Assembly (NCBI RefSeq): GCF_002953255.1
Contig: NZ_CP026498.1
Span: 80,728 to 144,727 of the forward strand
Direction of reading: 5' to 3'
From: Streptomyces sp. CB01881
GTDB taxonomy: Bacteria; Actinomycetota; Actinomycetes; Streptomycetales; Streptomycetaceae
DNA length: 64,000 nucleotides
Shown: positions 7,978-15,967 of the stretch, in pieces
Layout of the letters: each line of letters starts with the position of its first letter
Position numbering within the stretch: the first letter of the stretch is position 1
Made by a program: the position numbers and the translations under genes
The notes under the pieces: model-generated
The model's input: only the letters and a program-made list of their open reading frames with translations
The model's database searches: none
What the model was told of the DNA's origin: nothing

Positions 7978-8916
7978 ATGAACGGACCCGTCGTCGTCGG
8001 TTTCGACGGCTCGCCCGAAAGCCTCGCCGCCACCGGCTGGGCGGCCCGGGAGGCGCTGCGCCAGAGGCTCCCCCTGCAGATCCTCCAGGCCTGGCCGTGG
8101 CCGGGCACCGACGTGGTCGGGACGGACGAGGCGATCACCCTGAGCCGTCAGCGGCTGGCCGCCCGGGAGGCCGACCTGCGGGCGGAACTCGCCGGCCTGG
8201 AGGTGACCTCGGCACACGTCCACAAGGACCCGGCCGAGGCGCTGGAGGCCGCCGGACGGACCGCCTCCCTGCTGGTGCTCGGCTCCCGCGGGCTGAGCAC
8301 GGTACGCGGCTTCCTGGTCGGCTCGGTGAGCCACCAGGTGCTGCGCAGGGCCGCCTGCCCGGTGGTGCTGGTCCGGGCGGGAGACGGCGGGAGTGACGGC
8401 GGCGGGGGCGGCGGCGACGGCGACGGCGGGGACGGGGACGGCAAGGGCCAGGACGGCAACGGTGACGGCGGGGACGGGGACGACGACGCGGGTCGGGAGG
8501 TCGTCGCCGGGGTGGACCTCGACCACCCGGGCGACGCCGTCCTGGCGTTCGCCTTCGCGGTCGCGGACCGGCGCCCGGCGCCGCTGCGGGTCGTCCACGC
8601 CTGGTCGCCGCGGAGCAGCAGTCACCTGGCGCTGGACGCGATCGGCGCCTTCGACCAAGAGCAGTTGACGGTCGGGACGAGGCGCCTCGCCGACCTCCTG
8701 GCGCCCTGGCGGTCCCGGTATCCCCGGGTCGTGGTGGTGCCCGACCTCGTCCAGGGCAGTGCCGCCGCGGCGCTGGTGGACACCTCGGCGGCGGCCGGGC
8801 TGGTCGTGATCGGCCGTCGGCTCCGCAGGTCGCCGCTGGGTGCGCACCTGGGCTCGGTGGCCCACGCCGCGATCCACCACGTCCGCTGCCCGGTCGCCGT
8901 CGTCCCGCACGACTGA
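7978..8916 (+). CDS. Universal stress protein, tandem UspA domains with long Gly/Asp linker
   Basis: A 312-residue protein. The first UspA domain (about 3-137) has an intact ATP-binding loop (LGSRGLSTVRGFLVGSVSHQ). The second (about 178-308) has VIGRRLRRSPLGAHLGSVAH. Between them is a linker of about 38 residues made almost entirely of Gly and Asp with a few Asn, Ser and Lys, encoded by a GACGGC-type repeat. Such acidic, glycine-rich sequence could bind divalent metal or simply be slippage-expanded. The gene follows another tandem Usp gene and ends 11 bases before a transposase stop codon, so the insertion sequence landed immediately downstream. Confidence 0.87.
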   Translation: MNGPVVVGFDGSPESLAATGWAAREALRQRLPLQILQAWPWPGTDVVGTDEAITLSRQRLAAREADLRAELAGLEVTSAHVHKDPAEALEAAGRTASLLVLGSRGLSTVRGFLVGSVSHQVLRRAACPVVLVRAGDGGSDGGGGGGDGDGGDGDGKGQDGNGDGGDGDDDAGREVVAGVDLDHPGDAVLAFAFAVADRRPAPLRVVHAWSPRSSSHLALDAIGAFDQEQLTVGTRRLADLLAPWRSRYPRVVVVPDLVQGSAAAALVDTSAAAGLVVIGRRLRRSPLGAHLGSVAHAAIHHVRCPVAVVPHD

Positions 8917-8927
8917 GTTGCCCTGTG

Positions 8928-10182
8928 TCAAGCCGCTAGTTCGGGATCTTTGGCGAGCAGGGCTTGGAGGGCTCTGTGTCGGGCTGGGTTGTAGGCGGTG
9001 TGGTCCTGCCAGCAGTGCCAGATGACGTAGAGCCAGGATCGGGCGAGGATGCGGACCGCGTGCGGGTGGTCGCATCCTCGGTTGATTGCGCGGGTGTAGA
9101 TGTCATCGGCCCAGGGGTTGGCCCGGCGTGAGTCGCCGGCGAAGTCGCAGACGGCGTCGCGGAGCTGTCTGTCGGCGGCCCAGCGGAAGCCGACATGGCG
9201 GGCCTTGCCGGATTGGCGGGTGGAGGGTGCCACTCCGGCCAGGCAGCTGAGGGATTCCGGGGTGGGGAAGCGTGCCCGGCAGTCACCGATCTCGGCGAGG
9301 AGTCGGGCTGCGCGGACGGTTCCCGAGCGGGGCAGGGAGGTGAACACGGGGGCGTCGGGGTGCAGGCGCAGTTGCTCGGTGATCTGGTCGGAGAGGGCTT
9401 TGATCTGCTCGGTGACGGTGTTCAGGGCCGCGACCAGGGCCCGGGTGACGTGGGTCAGGGCGGTGCCGCGGTTTCCGGTGGGCCCGCGGGGGGGCGTCCT
9501 TCAGGCGTCGGCACAGTGTCCGGGCGGTGGTGCGGCCGCTGTAGCCCGCGCCGTCCAGCCAGGCGCTCATGCGGGTGGGGGTGAGCCAGTCCGCGCGGTC
9601 CTGGCAGTCGAAGCGGACCAGGAAGCGCAGGCTGACGGGGCTGTCGATGTCGGCGAAGAGACCGACGGCGCCGGGAAGGGCGTTGCGCAGGTGGGCGCGG
9701 AGCTGGTTGGCCAGGGCGACGCGGTGGTGGACCAGGTCCTTGCGGGCCCGGCAGGTGACGCGCAGGGCGGTGGTGCGGGGGCTGTCCGGTGTCAGCGGCC
9801 GCAGGCGGGCCCGGTCGGTGCGCAGGGTGTCGGCCAGGACGAAGGCGTCGAAGCGGTCGTCCTTGTTCCCGGCCGAGCCGTAGCGCGAGCGGAGGTTCTT
9901 GACCTGGTTGGGGCTGATGACCACAACGGTCAGTGCGGCGTCGAGGAGGCTTTGGACCACCGGGCCGTCGGGGCGTTCGATGGCCACCTCCCCGGCGCCC
10001 GCCCGGTGCAGGCGTCGGGGCAGGTCGCGCAGTCCTTGGGCGGTGTGGGGGACGGTGAAGCGCTCCAGGGTACGGCCGGTGGCGTCGACGACGGCCACCG
10101 CGTGGTCGTCGCGGGCCCAGTCGATTCCGGCGGTTACCGCGCCGGACGGGGTGTTGGGCAGGTGGGCCGGGGCAGAATCCAT
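8928..10182 (-). pseudogene. IS110-family transposase, frameshifted
   Basis: The N-terminal DEDD part starts at the ATG at 10182 with TAGIDWARDDHAVAVVD and includes AIERPDG and NKDDRFDAFVLADTLRTD. The C-terminal Transposase_20 part lies in another frame (VFTSLPRSGTVRAARLLAEI, LAGVAPSTRQSG). The frames meet at a run of seven G (C on the coding strand) at 9488-9494. Removing one base would join CRRLKDAP to RGPTGNRGTALTHV in a continuous reading. IS110 elements are not known to need programmed frameshifting, so this copy is probably inactive, unless the run is a sequencing error. It lies between the Usp operon and the flavodoxin gene. Exact element ends were not determined. Confidence 0.85.
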
Positions 10183-10532
10183 CACAGCCTCCTCGCTGCT
10201 AGCCCAGTGGGGAGGCACCTTGGTTCCCGGACGCGGACTGCCGCTTCGCTCACTGATCGGCGCTCGGTGGCGCACAGCCCTGTAGACGGTCGGCGCGTAC
10301 CGGTCCGCCGTCGGGCCTCGCGGAACTCAGTCCGGACGTCACAGCGTCGAGCGAGCGGGGCGATGACCCGGCGGCACCACGGTGCATCGGCGGCACGGAC
10401 ACCAGGCCGCCGACAGTCACCAGCCTCCACCAGCACGGTGACCTCGGCACCTGGACGACCTCACCACTGACACCACCAAGGTGCACCAGTGAGCCCGACG
10501 GCGCCCGCGGCGCCCGGGCCAGGGGCCCAGTG

Positions 10533-10600
10533 CCAGGTGACCACTGCCGGGTGATCTCTGCCGGATGACCTCCCGGGTGATCCCTTCCGGGACCGTTCGG
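10533..10600. repeat. Five imperfect 14-base tandem repeats upstream of the flavodoxin
   Basis: Consecutive units CCAGGTGACCACTG, CCGGGTGATCTCTG, CCGGATGACCTC, CCGGGTGATCCCTT and CCGGGACCGTTCGG lie just before the palindrome at 10611. They may be binding sites or slippage products. Confidence 0.6.
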
Positions 10601-10610
10601 CGGCACGGCC

Positions 10611-10624
10611 GGGCCGAACGGCCC
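10611..10624. promoter_or_regulatory. DosR-box-like palindrome GGGCCGAACGGCCC upstream of the flavodoxin
   Basis: A perfect match to GGGCCGNNCGGCCC ending 63 bases before the flavodoxin ATG. Same form as the sites at 339 and 6940. Confidence 0.5.
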
Positions 10625-10687
10625 ACGCCGCCGTCCCGCGCGGCGCGGCAGCCTGGTGGTGACGACAGGTGACGAGAGGTGAGAGCC

Positions 10688-11221
10688 ATGCACACCGTGA
10701 TCGTGTACGAGAGCATGTACGGCAACACCCGCGAGATCGCCGAGGCCATCGCCGAGGGTGTCCACCAGGCCGACCCCCGGGCGTCGGTCGACTGCCTCCC
10801 GGTCGCCCGGGCGGACGCCGATGTCGCCCGGACGGCGGACCTCCTGGTGGTCGGGGGCCCCACCCACATGCGCGGCATGTCCTCCGGGCTCAGCCGCCGG
10901 ATGGCCGCCATGGCCGAGGCGAAGAAGGAAGGGCACGAGGACGCCGCCCACGAGGCGTACGAGACCGCCGAGGGCCCGGGTCTGCGCAACTGGTTCCACC
11001 AGCTCCCCAAGACGGAGCACGGCACGCACGCCGCGGCCTTCGACACCCGGGGGGCCTCGCCCGGCAGCGGCGGCGCGGCCGCCGGCATCGCCCAGCGGCT
11101 CTCCCGCCACCACTACGACGTGGTCGCCGAACCCGAGGGCTTCATCGTCGAGAACGGCGACGGCCCGCTCCGCGAGGGCGAACTCGACCGGGCCCGCGCC
11201 TGGGGCGCCGCGCTGGTGTGA
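10688..11221 (+). CDS. Flavodoxin family protein
   Basis: A 177-residue protein starting at the ATG at 10688 with GAGAGGTGAG upstream. The N-terminal motif VYESMYGNTREIAEAIAEGV is the FMN-phosphate loop of flavodoxins, followed by the strand DLLVVGGPTHMRGMSSGLSR. A middle insert rich in Ala, Glu and His (about 75-105) precedes AAAFDTRG. It would carry low-potential electrons or act as a flavin reductase component. The DosR-like palindrome upstream and the neighbouring Usp, Acg and Rv1733c-like genes suggest induction under oxygen limitation. The redox partner is not visible. Confidence 0.87.
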   Translation: MHTVIVYESMYGNTREIAEAIAEGVHQADPRASVDCLPVARADADVARTADLLVVGGPTHMRGMSSGLSRRMAAMAEAKKEGHEDAAHEAYETAEGPGLRNWFHQLPKTEHGTHAAAFDTRGASPGSGGAAAGIAQRLSRHHYDVVAEPEGFIVENGDGPLREGELDRARAWGAALV

Positions 11222-11727
11222 GGCCTGCGGCGAAGGCCGGGGCGGGACCCGCGAGCCGCGAGCCGCGCCTGACGGCGGTCCCGCGTGTGCCCGTGCACAT
11301 GGGCCGGACGCCCCACCCGCGCGGGGTCCTGGCCCGGCCCCGGAGCGGGGGCCGGGGCCTCTGGGACCCGTGCCGGGCTCCGGGCCATGGTGGAGTCCTC
11401 CCCGAGAAGGTGACCGCGATGGAACGGATCAGGATCGCCAAGCACCCGGCCCGCCCGCGGCCGCGGCCCCCGCTCGACCTGCGGACCCCTCCGGTCGCCC
11501 GATGCCCTACTAACGCCGTGCACCGGCCCGGGTCGCCACCAGCCCGGGTCGTCACCGGCGCCGGACCGGATCGCCGGTGCCTCGGCCATGCCTTTGACAA
11601 CGCATCGTGCGTGCAGAGGAGTTGTGGAGGTTCCAGACCTGCCGACTGGCACGCCCGGTCCCGGGTAGGCGACTGGGTGAGGGTCGGCCCACCGGGGGCC
11701 GGCGCAGCGTCGCAGGAGGACGAACCG
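11222..11727. other. Gene-poor gap between flavodoxin and SsgA-like gene
   Basis: About 500 bases. An open frame running in phase into the SsgA-like gene has an ATG at 11419 (MERIRIAKHP) but no convincing family and a Pro/Arg-rich composition; I do not call it. A palindrome-like GGGCCGGACGCCCC at 11301 fits the loose DosR pattern but precedes no clear gene. Confidence 0.4.
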
Positions 11728-12147
11728 ATGCCGAGGTCCGCCGTTCACCCGTTGCCCGTCACGTTCCCCGACAGCCCGCTGCCCGACGTCGCGGTGGACG
11801 CGCAGCTCAGCTTCGACCCCGGCCTCCCCTACGCGGCGTGCCTCTCGTTCCCACTGGCCGGGTGCAGCTGCACGGGCAGCGATCCCCAGGTGTGCTGGTA
11901 CTTCAGCCGTGAGCTGCTGGACGAGGGACGCCACGCCCCGGCCGGACGCGGGGACGTGAAGGTCTGTCCCGGGTGCGCGGGCGAGGTGCTGATCACCTTG
12001 GAGGGGCCCGTCGGCAAGGCGGTGCTCAGTGCTCCGGCCGACGCCGTCGCCGCGTTCCTCGCCGACTCGTTCGCGCTGGTGCCCGCCGGTTCGGAGAGCC
12101 GCCACCTCGACATCGACGCCGCGGTCGACCGGCTTCTCGACGACTGA
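11728..12147 (+). CDS. SsgA/SsgB-like sporulation and cell division protein
   Basis: A 139-residue protein starting at the ATG at 11728 behind CAGGAGGA. Family landmarks are FDPGLPYAACLSF, WYFSRELLDEGRHAPAGRGDVKV, LEGPVGKAVLSAPADAVAAFLADSFALVPAGSE and LDIDAAVDRLLDD. SsgA-like proteins occur only in morphologically complex actinomycetes and guide septum placement and spore wall assembly. An unusual feature is the Cys-rich insertion around AGCSCTGSDPQVCW and VCPGCAG, giving five Cys where most relatives have few. A divergent paralogue rather than SsgB itself is likely. Confidence 0.85.
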   Translation: MPRSAVHPLPVTFPDSPLPDVAVDAQLSFDPGLPYAACLSFPLAGCSCTGSDPQVCWYFSRELLDEGRHAPAGRGDVKVCPGCAGEVLITLEGPVGKAVLSAPADAVAAFLADSFALVPAGSESRHLDIDAAVDRLLDD

Positions 12148-12270
12148 TCGCACGCCCGTGTCCGAGCCCTCGGCACGCCGTCCGGGCGGCAGGCCGGCCT
12201 GGGCACAGGTCCAGGCCATCGGGATCGGGTCGATGCCGGGTGCGGCCGGTGACGCCGGTCCACCGACCGT

Positions 12271-12295
12271 GACCGTCCGTCGCCGGAGGACGGTC
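12271..12295. terminator. Hairpin between convergent SsgA-like and DUF4190-like genes
   Basis: GACCGTCC at 12271-12278 pairs with GGACGGTC at 12288-12295, with a 9-base loop. It sits about 125 bases past the SsgA-like stop and overlaps the stop codon of the opposing gene. Confidence 0.4.
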
Positions 12296-13130
12296 AGACC
12301 GTCGACGGAGTGCCGGTCGGGGTGGCCGGCTTGACCGGGCCGGTCCACTCCGTCGCCGAGCTGTAGTAGCAGAGCGCCTCGTGGTCACCGGGCACCCACC
12401 AGGCGAGCGCCGACGGGTAGGACGTGCCCATGCTGGCGCCCCGCGGCCGTTCCGTGCCGCTCTGCCGCTCCTGGCAGAGCCGCTCGGCGGTCTCGCTGAC
12501 GGCGTCCACTCCGGGGTAGGAGGTCCCGCCGGGGATGCGGACCACCGCGAACACCTCGTACCGGTGCGGCTGGTCGCACGGGACGACCTGGTAGTCGTCC
12601 GGGTCGTGGTCGCGCCTCGGCGACAGGTAGTCGGTGGCGCAGTCGCCCGCCTTCAGGTACCACTGGCCCGCCGGCCCGGCGTACTTCGGCCGACCGTCCG
12701 GGCCTCGCTCGGGGCCCGACGAGAGGTCGTGGAAGACGAAGGCGAGGAGCACCGCCACCGCGACGGTGACGAGCCCCCAGAAGCAGGAGAACACGAGCCC
12801 CCCGACGGCGAGGCCGAAGCCGCGCTGGCTGCGGCGCGAGATCCGCCGGAAGGCGCCGATGGAGAACCCGAACGACACCAGTGACAGCGGCGGGACGAAC
12901 CCGAGGACGCCGAGCACGAGCGAGGTGACGGCGAGTCCGCTCAAGCGCTTCCGCGCCGGCTGGCCCGGCGCGTTCGGCGGCCATCCGTGGGCGCCCGGCC
13001 CGTAGGCCGTCCGCCCGGCCGGTGGCGGCGCGAAGGGGTCGGCCGGGCCCGGCGGCGGCACGGCGGGGCCTGCGGCCTCCGCCGGCGGTGCGGGCACGGC
13101 GGAGGACGGATCGTCGAGAGGCTGCGACAC
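12294..13130 (-). CDS. DUF4190-type membrane protein with Pro-rich N-terminus and septum-formation-like C-terminus
   Basis: A 278-residue protein with a chosen GTG start at 13130 (MSQPLDDPSSAVPAPP); the site upstream is weak. An N-terminal Pro/Ala/Gly-rich cytoplasmic segment (about 1-68) is followed by two hydrophobic segments typical of DUF4190 (LAVTSLVLGVLGFVPPLSLVSFGFSIGAF and GLAVGGLVFSCFWGLVTVAVAVLLAFVF, about 73-145). The external C-terminal region has AGDCATDY, VVPCDQPHRYEVFAVV and ERLCQE, a Cys pattern shared with actinobacterial septum-formation-like domains. Function unknown. It is convergent with the SsgA-like gene. Confidence 0.75.
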   Translation of the reverse strand: MSQPLDDPSSAVPAPPAEAAGPAVPPPGPADPFAPPPAGRTAYGPGAHGWPPNAPGQPARKRLSGLAVTSLVLGVLGFVPPLSLVSFGFSIGAFRRISRRSQRGFGLAVGGLVFSCFWGLVTVAVAVLLAFVFHDLSSGPERGPDGRPKYAGPAGQWYLKAGDCATDYLSPRRDHDPDDYQVVPCDQPHRYEVFAVVRIPGGTSYPGVDAVSETAERLCQERQSGTERPRGASMGTSYPSALAWWVPGDHEALCYYSSATEWTGPVKPATPTGTPSTV

Positions 13131-13186
13131 GGTGGCTGGATTCCCGGTGAGGTAGGCGGAGGCGCCCGCTCCCCACGGGCCGCGCG

Positions 13187-13224
13187 GCGAATATAGCGGA
13201 TCATATGACCACGGATCATTCGCG
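13187..13224. promoter_or_regulatory. AT-rich inverted and direct repeat upstream of DUF4190-type gene
   Basis: The arms GCGAAT (13187-13192) and ATTCGC (13218-13223) flank two direct copies of GGATCAT 15 bases apart (13198 and 13213). This is an unusually AT-rich patch for the window, in the divergent gap before the DUF4190-type gene and the MBL-fold gene. Candidate operator and promoter; regulator unknown. Confidence 0.35.
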
Positions 13225-13450
13225 TTCCGCCTGAGGATCGCCCGCGCATCGCCCAACACGGCGCCGGGGCGCGGGGCGCGGGGCGCACGAGCATCGCCTT
13301 GAAGGGCCGGGGAGTTGGCCGGGGCGGGACCGGGGCGGGCGGCGGGCGCCTGGTAGGTTCGCCAGGGCGGCTCACTGCCGAGCCGACGCCGGACGGGGGC
13401 GGCAACCGGCATTCCCGCCCGGTGCGGAGCCCGTTGACGGGAGAACGCGC

Positions 13451-14335
13451 ATGACCTCCGGCCCGAACCCGGTGGACTTCTCGGACCAGGCCGCGCAGGC
13501 CGCACGGCGCTCGCTCGACGTGCGCTGGATCCACGGCTCCGAGTCGGCGAAGCACAACACCGACCCCGAGCTCCAGGTCCACCACTACGACGAGCACACC
13601 GTCATCCTGCGGCAGAACAAGGCGGTCGACTACGAGGCCCCGTTCCTGTTCCTGCTGTTCGGCGACGAGCGCGCGGTCCTGATCGACACCGGCGCCACCG
13701 CCTCCCCCGAGTACTTCCCGCTGCGGCGCGTCGTCGACGGGCTGGTCGCGGACTGGCTCGCCCGCCACCCGCGCACCGGCTACCAGCTGCTCGTCCTGCA
13801 CAGCCACGGGCACGGCGACCACGTCGCGGGGGACGCCCAGTTCGCCGGCCGGCCGGACACGGTGGTGGTGGACGCCGCGCTGGACACCGTCCGGGAGTTC
13901 CTCGGCCTGGGTGACGATCCCGGCACGCCGGCCCTGCTCGACCTCGGCGGCCGCGTCCTGACGTGCCTGGCCAGCCCCGGCCACCACGCGGCGGCGATCA
14001 CCTACTACGACCCGTTCACCGGCTTCCTGCTCACCGGTGACACCGTCTACCCGGGCCGCCTGTACGTCGCCGACTGGGACGCCTACGTCGCGACCGTCGA
14101 CCGGCTGATCGCCTTCGCGGACGCCCACCCGGTCAGCCATGTGCTCGGCTGCCACATCGAGATGACCACCGAGCCCGGCGTCGACTACCCGATCCGCTAC
14201 ACCTACCAGCCCGACGAGCCGCCGCTGCAGATGACGGTCGGCCAGCTGCACGACATCCGCCGCGCGCTCGTCGAGGTGGCCGGCCGGCCCGGGCGGCACG
14301 TCTACGACGACTTCCTGATCGTCTACCAGGCGTAG
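13451..14335 (+). CDS. MBL-fold metallo-hydrolase
   Basis: A 294-residue cytoplasmic protein. The metal-binding signature HSHGHGDHVAGD lies near residue 117; further ligands are in ASPGHHAAAITYYD and LLTGDTVYPG, and a late His is in HVLGCHIEM. The fold suits glyoxalase-II-like or beta-lactamase-like hydrolysis of thioesters or lactones; the substrate cannot be read from sequence. The N-terminus QVHHYDEHTVILRQNK matches a subgroup with a beta-strand lead-in. The ATG at 13451 follows GGGAGAACGCGC. It stands alone. Confidence 0.85.
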   Translation: MTSGPNPVDFSDQAAQAARRSLDVRWIHGSESAKHNTDPELQVHHYDEHTVILRQNKAVDYEAPFLFLLFGDERAVLIDTGATASPEYFPLRRVVDGLVADWLARHPRTGYQLLVLHSHGHGDHVAGDAQFAGRPDTVVVDAALDTVREFLGLGDDPGTPALLDLGGRVLTCLASPGHHAAAITYYDPFTGFLLTGDTVYPGRLYVADWDAYVATVDRLIAFADAHPVSHVLGCHIEMTTEPGVDYPIRYTYQPDEPPLQMTVGQLHDIRRALVEVAGRPGRHVYDDFLIVYQA

Positions 14336-14422
14336 CGCACCGCCGGGCGGCGGCCGGGACGGCGGCCGGCGCGCGGAGGGTCACTCGACGCGGAGGGCAC
14401 CGTTCAGCGTGCGGGGGGCAGC

Positions 14423-15730
14423 TCACCGCGCCGAGGGCCCCGTCCAGCCGGCCGGCACGTGGCCGAGGCGTACGCGCTGCGGGTGGTCGCCGACCGGCAC
14501 CGAGGCGGTCTTCCGTCCGGTCGCGAAGTCGATCGCGGTGACCTGGTCGGCGCCGCTCTCGGAGATCACACAGGACTTGCCGTCGCCGCTGACGGTGGCC
14601 CAGTAGGGCTTCGAGGCGGGCACCAGCGGTCCCTCCTGGAGGGTGGCGCGGTCTACCACCGTCGCGTAGTCGTCCATGGTGCCGGCGACGCAGAGCTTGT
14701 CGCCGGCCGGGTTCACCGACAGGCCGTGGTGGCGCGAGTCGTTGACCCAGGTGGTGCGGTCCTCGCTGGTCGCGGGGTTCTTCGGCAGCGTCTTGATGTG
14801 GGTGATCCGGTCGGCGACGACGTCGTACTCGACCAGGCCGTTGAAGAAGGACACCTGGAAGTAGAGCTTCGACCCGTCGGGGGTGAACGCGGCCGGCCGG
14901 ACCGCGTCGGAGAGGTCCGAACGGCCGGCGGCGTCGAGCCGCTCCCGCATGTCGATGACCTTGACCTGTGCGAAGGTGTCGGCGTCGACCACGGTGATCC
15001 TGCGGTCGCCCTTCGTCCAGTCCAGCCACGGGGCGTCGAGGGCGGTGTTGACCTCCCCGATGGACATGTTCCAGATCCGCCGCCCGCCGTCGGTGAAGAG
15101 GTTCTCGTGGGGCTTGTCGCCGGTCGCGAAGGAGCCGAGCTGCGCGCCGGTGCGGACGTCGAGCACGTGGACCGTGTTGGAGGTGGAGGCGGAGACCGCC
15201 ACCCGGGTGCCGTCCGGGGAGAGCGCCATGTGGTCGGAGCGGTAACCCGACACGGGGAAACGCCAGTTGATCCGGCCGGTGGCGACGTCGAGGGAGACGA
15301 CGTCGGCGAAGCTCGGGCGGGAGACGACCACCGCGGACCCGTCCGGGGTGGAGTACATGTCGTCGACGAACTGGTCGTGGCCCTCCCCCGGGCCCAGGCG
15401 GATGCCCAGGAAGTAGGCGAGTTTGACGGGGTTGAGGTAGATCTCGGTGAGCCGCTGGTCCTTGTCGGGGACGACGTTGAGGCGGCCGATCCGGGCCAGG
15501 TCGCCGCTGGAGTGGATGACGTCCGCGGTGCCGTCCCAGTTGTTGCCCACGAACAGCACCTCGCGCAGCCCCTCCGTCCGCTCGGAGGCCGCACCGGCCG
15601 CACCCGCCGCGCCCGCCGGGGCTGCGGTGGCGAGGGACAGGACGACGACTGCGGCGAGGGCGCCGATGGCTCTGGTGCGGCGGGACTCGCGGTGGGGACC
15701 GGAGTCCGGCCGGGGCCTGGCATGGGACAT
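14423..15730 (-). CDS. Secreted YncE-like beta-propeller protein
   Basis: A 435-residue protein with a signal peptide (basic MSHARPRPDSGPHRESRRTR, hydrophobic ALAAVVVLSLATAAPAGAA). The mature part is a beta-propeller of repeated units such as MALSPDGTRVAVSASTSN, VHVLDVRTGAQLGSFATGDK, AFTPDGSKLYFQVSF and LSVNPAGDKLCVAGTMDD, resembling YncE/SMP-30-type proteins. These bind ligands or act as extracellular lactonases or dehydrogenases; no catalytic signature is obvious. It starts at the ATG at 15730 with GGAGTGGCG before it. No operon partner. Confidence 0.8.
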   Translation of the reverse strand: MSHARPRPDSGPHRESRRTRAIGALAAVVVLSLATAAPAGAAGAAGAASERTEGLREVLFVGNNWDGTADVIHSSGDLARIGRLNVVPDKDQRLTEIYLNPVKLAYFLGIRLGPGEGHDQFVDDMYSTPDGSAVVVSRPSFADVVSLDVATGRINWRFPVSGYRSDHMALSPDGTRVAVSASTSNTVHVLDVRTGAQLGSFATGDKPHENLFTDGGRRIWNMSIGEVNTALDAPWLDWTKGDRRITVVDADTFAQVKVIDMRERLDAAGRSDLSDAVRPAAFTPDGSKLYFQVSFFNGLVEYDVVADRITHIKTLPKNPATSEDRTTWVNDSRHHGLSVNPAGDKLCVAGTMDDYATVVDRATLQEGPLVPASKPYWATVSGDGKSCVISESGADQVTAIDFATGRKTASVPVGDHPQRVRLGHVPAGWTGPSAR

Positions 15731-15967
15731 CGCCACTCCTTCGCGGGTGCGATCAGGGTCCGGGACGAGGGTTCGCCCGATGCCGTTACTCGACGGTAGA
15801 GACAGGCCCTCTTCCTGACAAGACGTCAGCAAGGGCTTTCCTCCCCCGCGCGGGTGAGGAGGACCGTTCCCGCGACGGAGGACCGGGGCGCCCGGCCGGT
15901 GCGACCTTGGAAGCACGGCCCCGGCGGCCGGAAGAGCAGACTCGGCTGCACTGAAAGAGGTTTGACG

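Larger units (their letters stand above)
10183..10687. other. Gap between IS110 transposase and flavodoxin; possible element end and bridge-RNA region
   Basis: About 500 bases with no supported gene. IS110-group elements encode their target-selecting bridge RNA in the non-coding end upstream of the transposase, so the part next to 10183 is where such an RNA would lie. I did not find a convincing element boundary. The distal part holds a 14-base tandem repeat and a DosR-box-like palindrome belonging to the flavodoxin promoter. Confidence 0.4.

Noticed and set aside
11301..11314. GGGCCGGACGCCCC as a further DosR box
   Set aside because: It fits the loose pattern GGGNC-N4-GNCCC, but such matches are expected often by chance in this GC content, and no gene starts at a suitable distance.
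10669..12147. A single 492-residue open frame reading into the SsgA-like gene
   Set aside because: The front part is out of frame with the flavodoxin and has a Pro/Arg-rich random composition. The SsgA-like start at 11728 has a strong ribosome-binding site, so the long frame is a GC-skew artefact.
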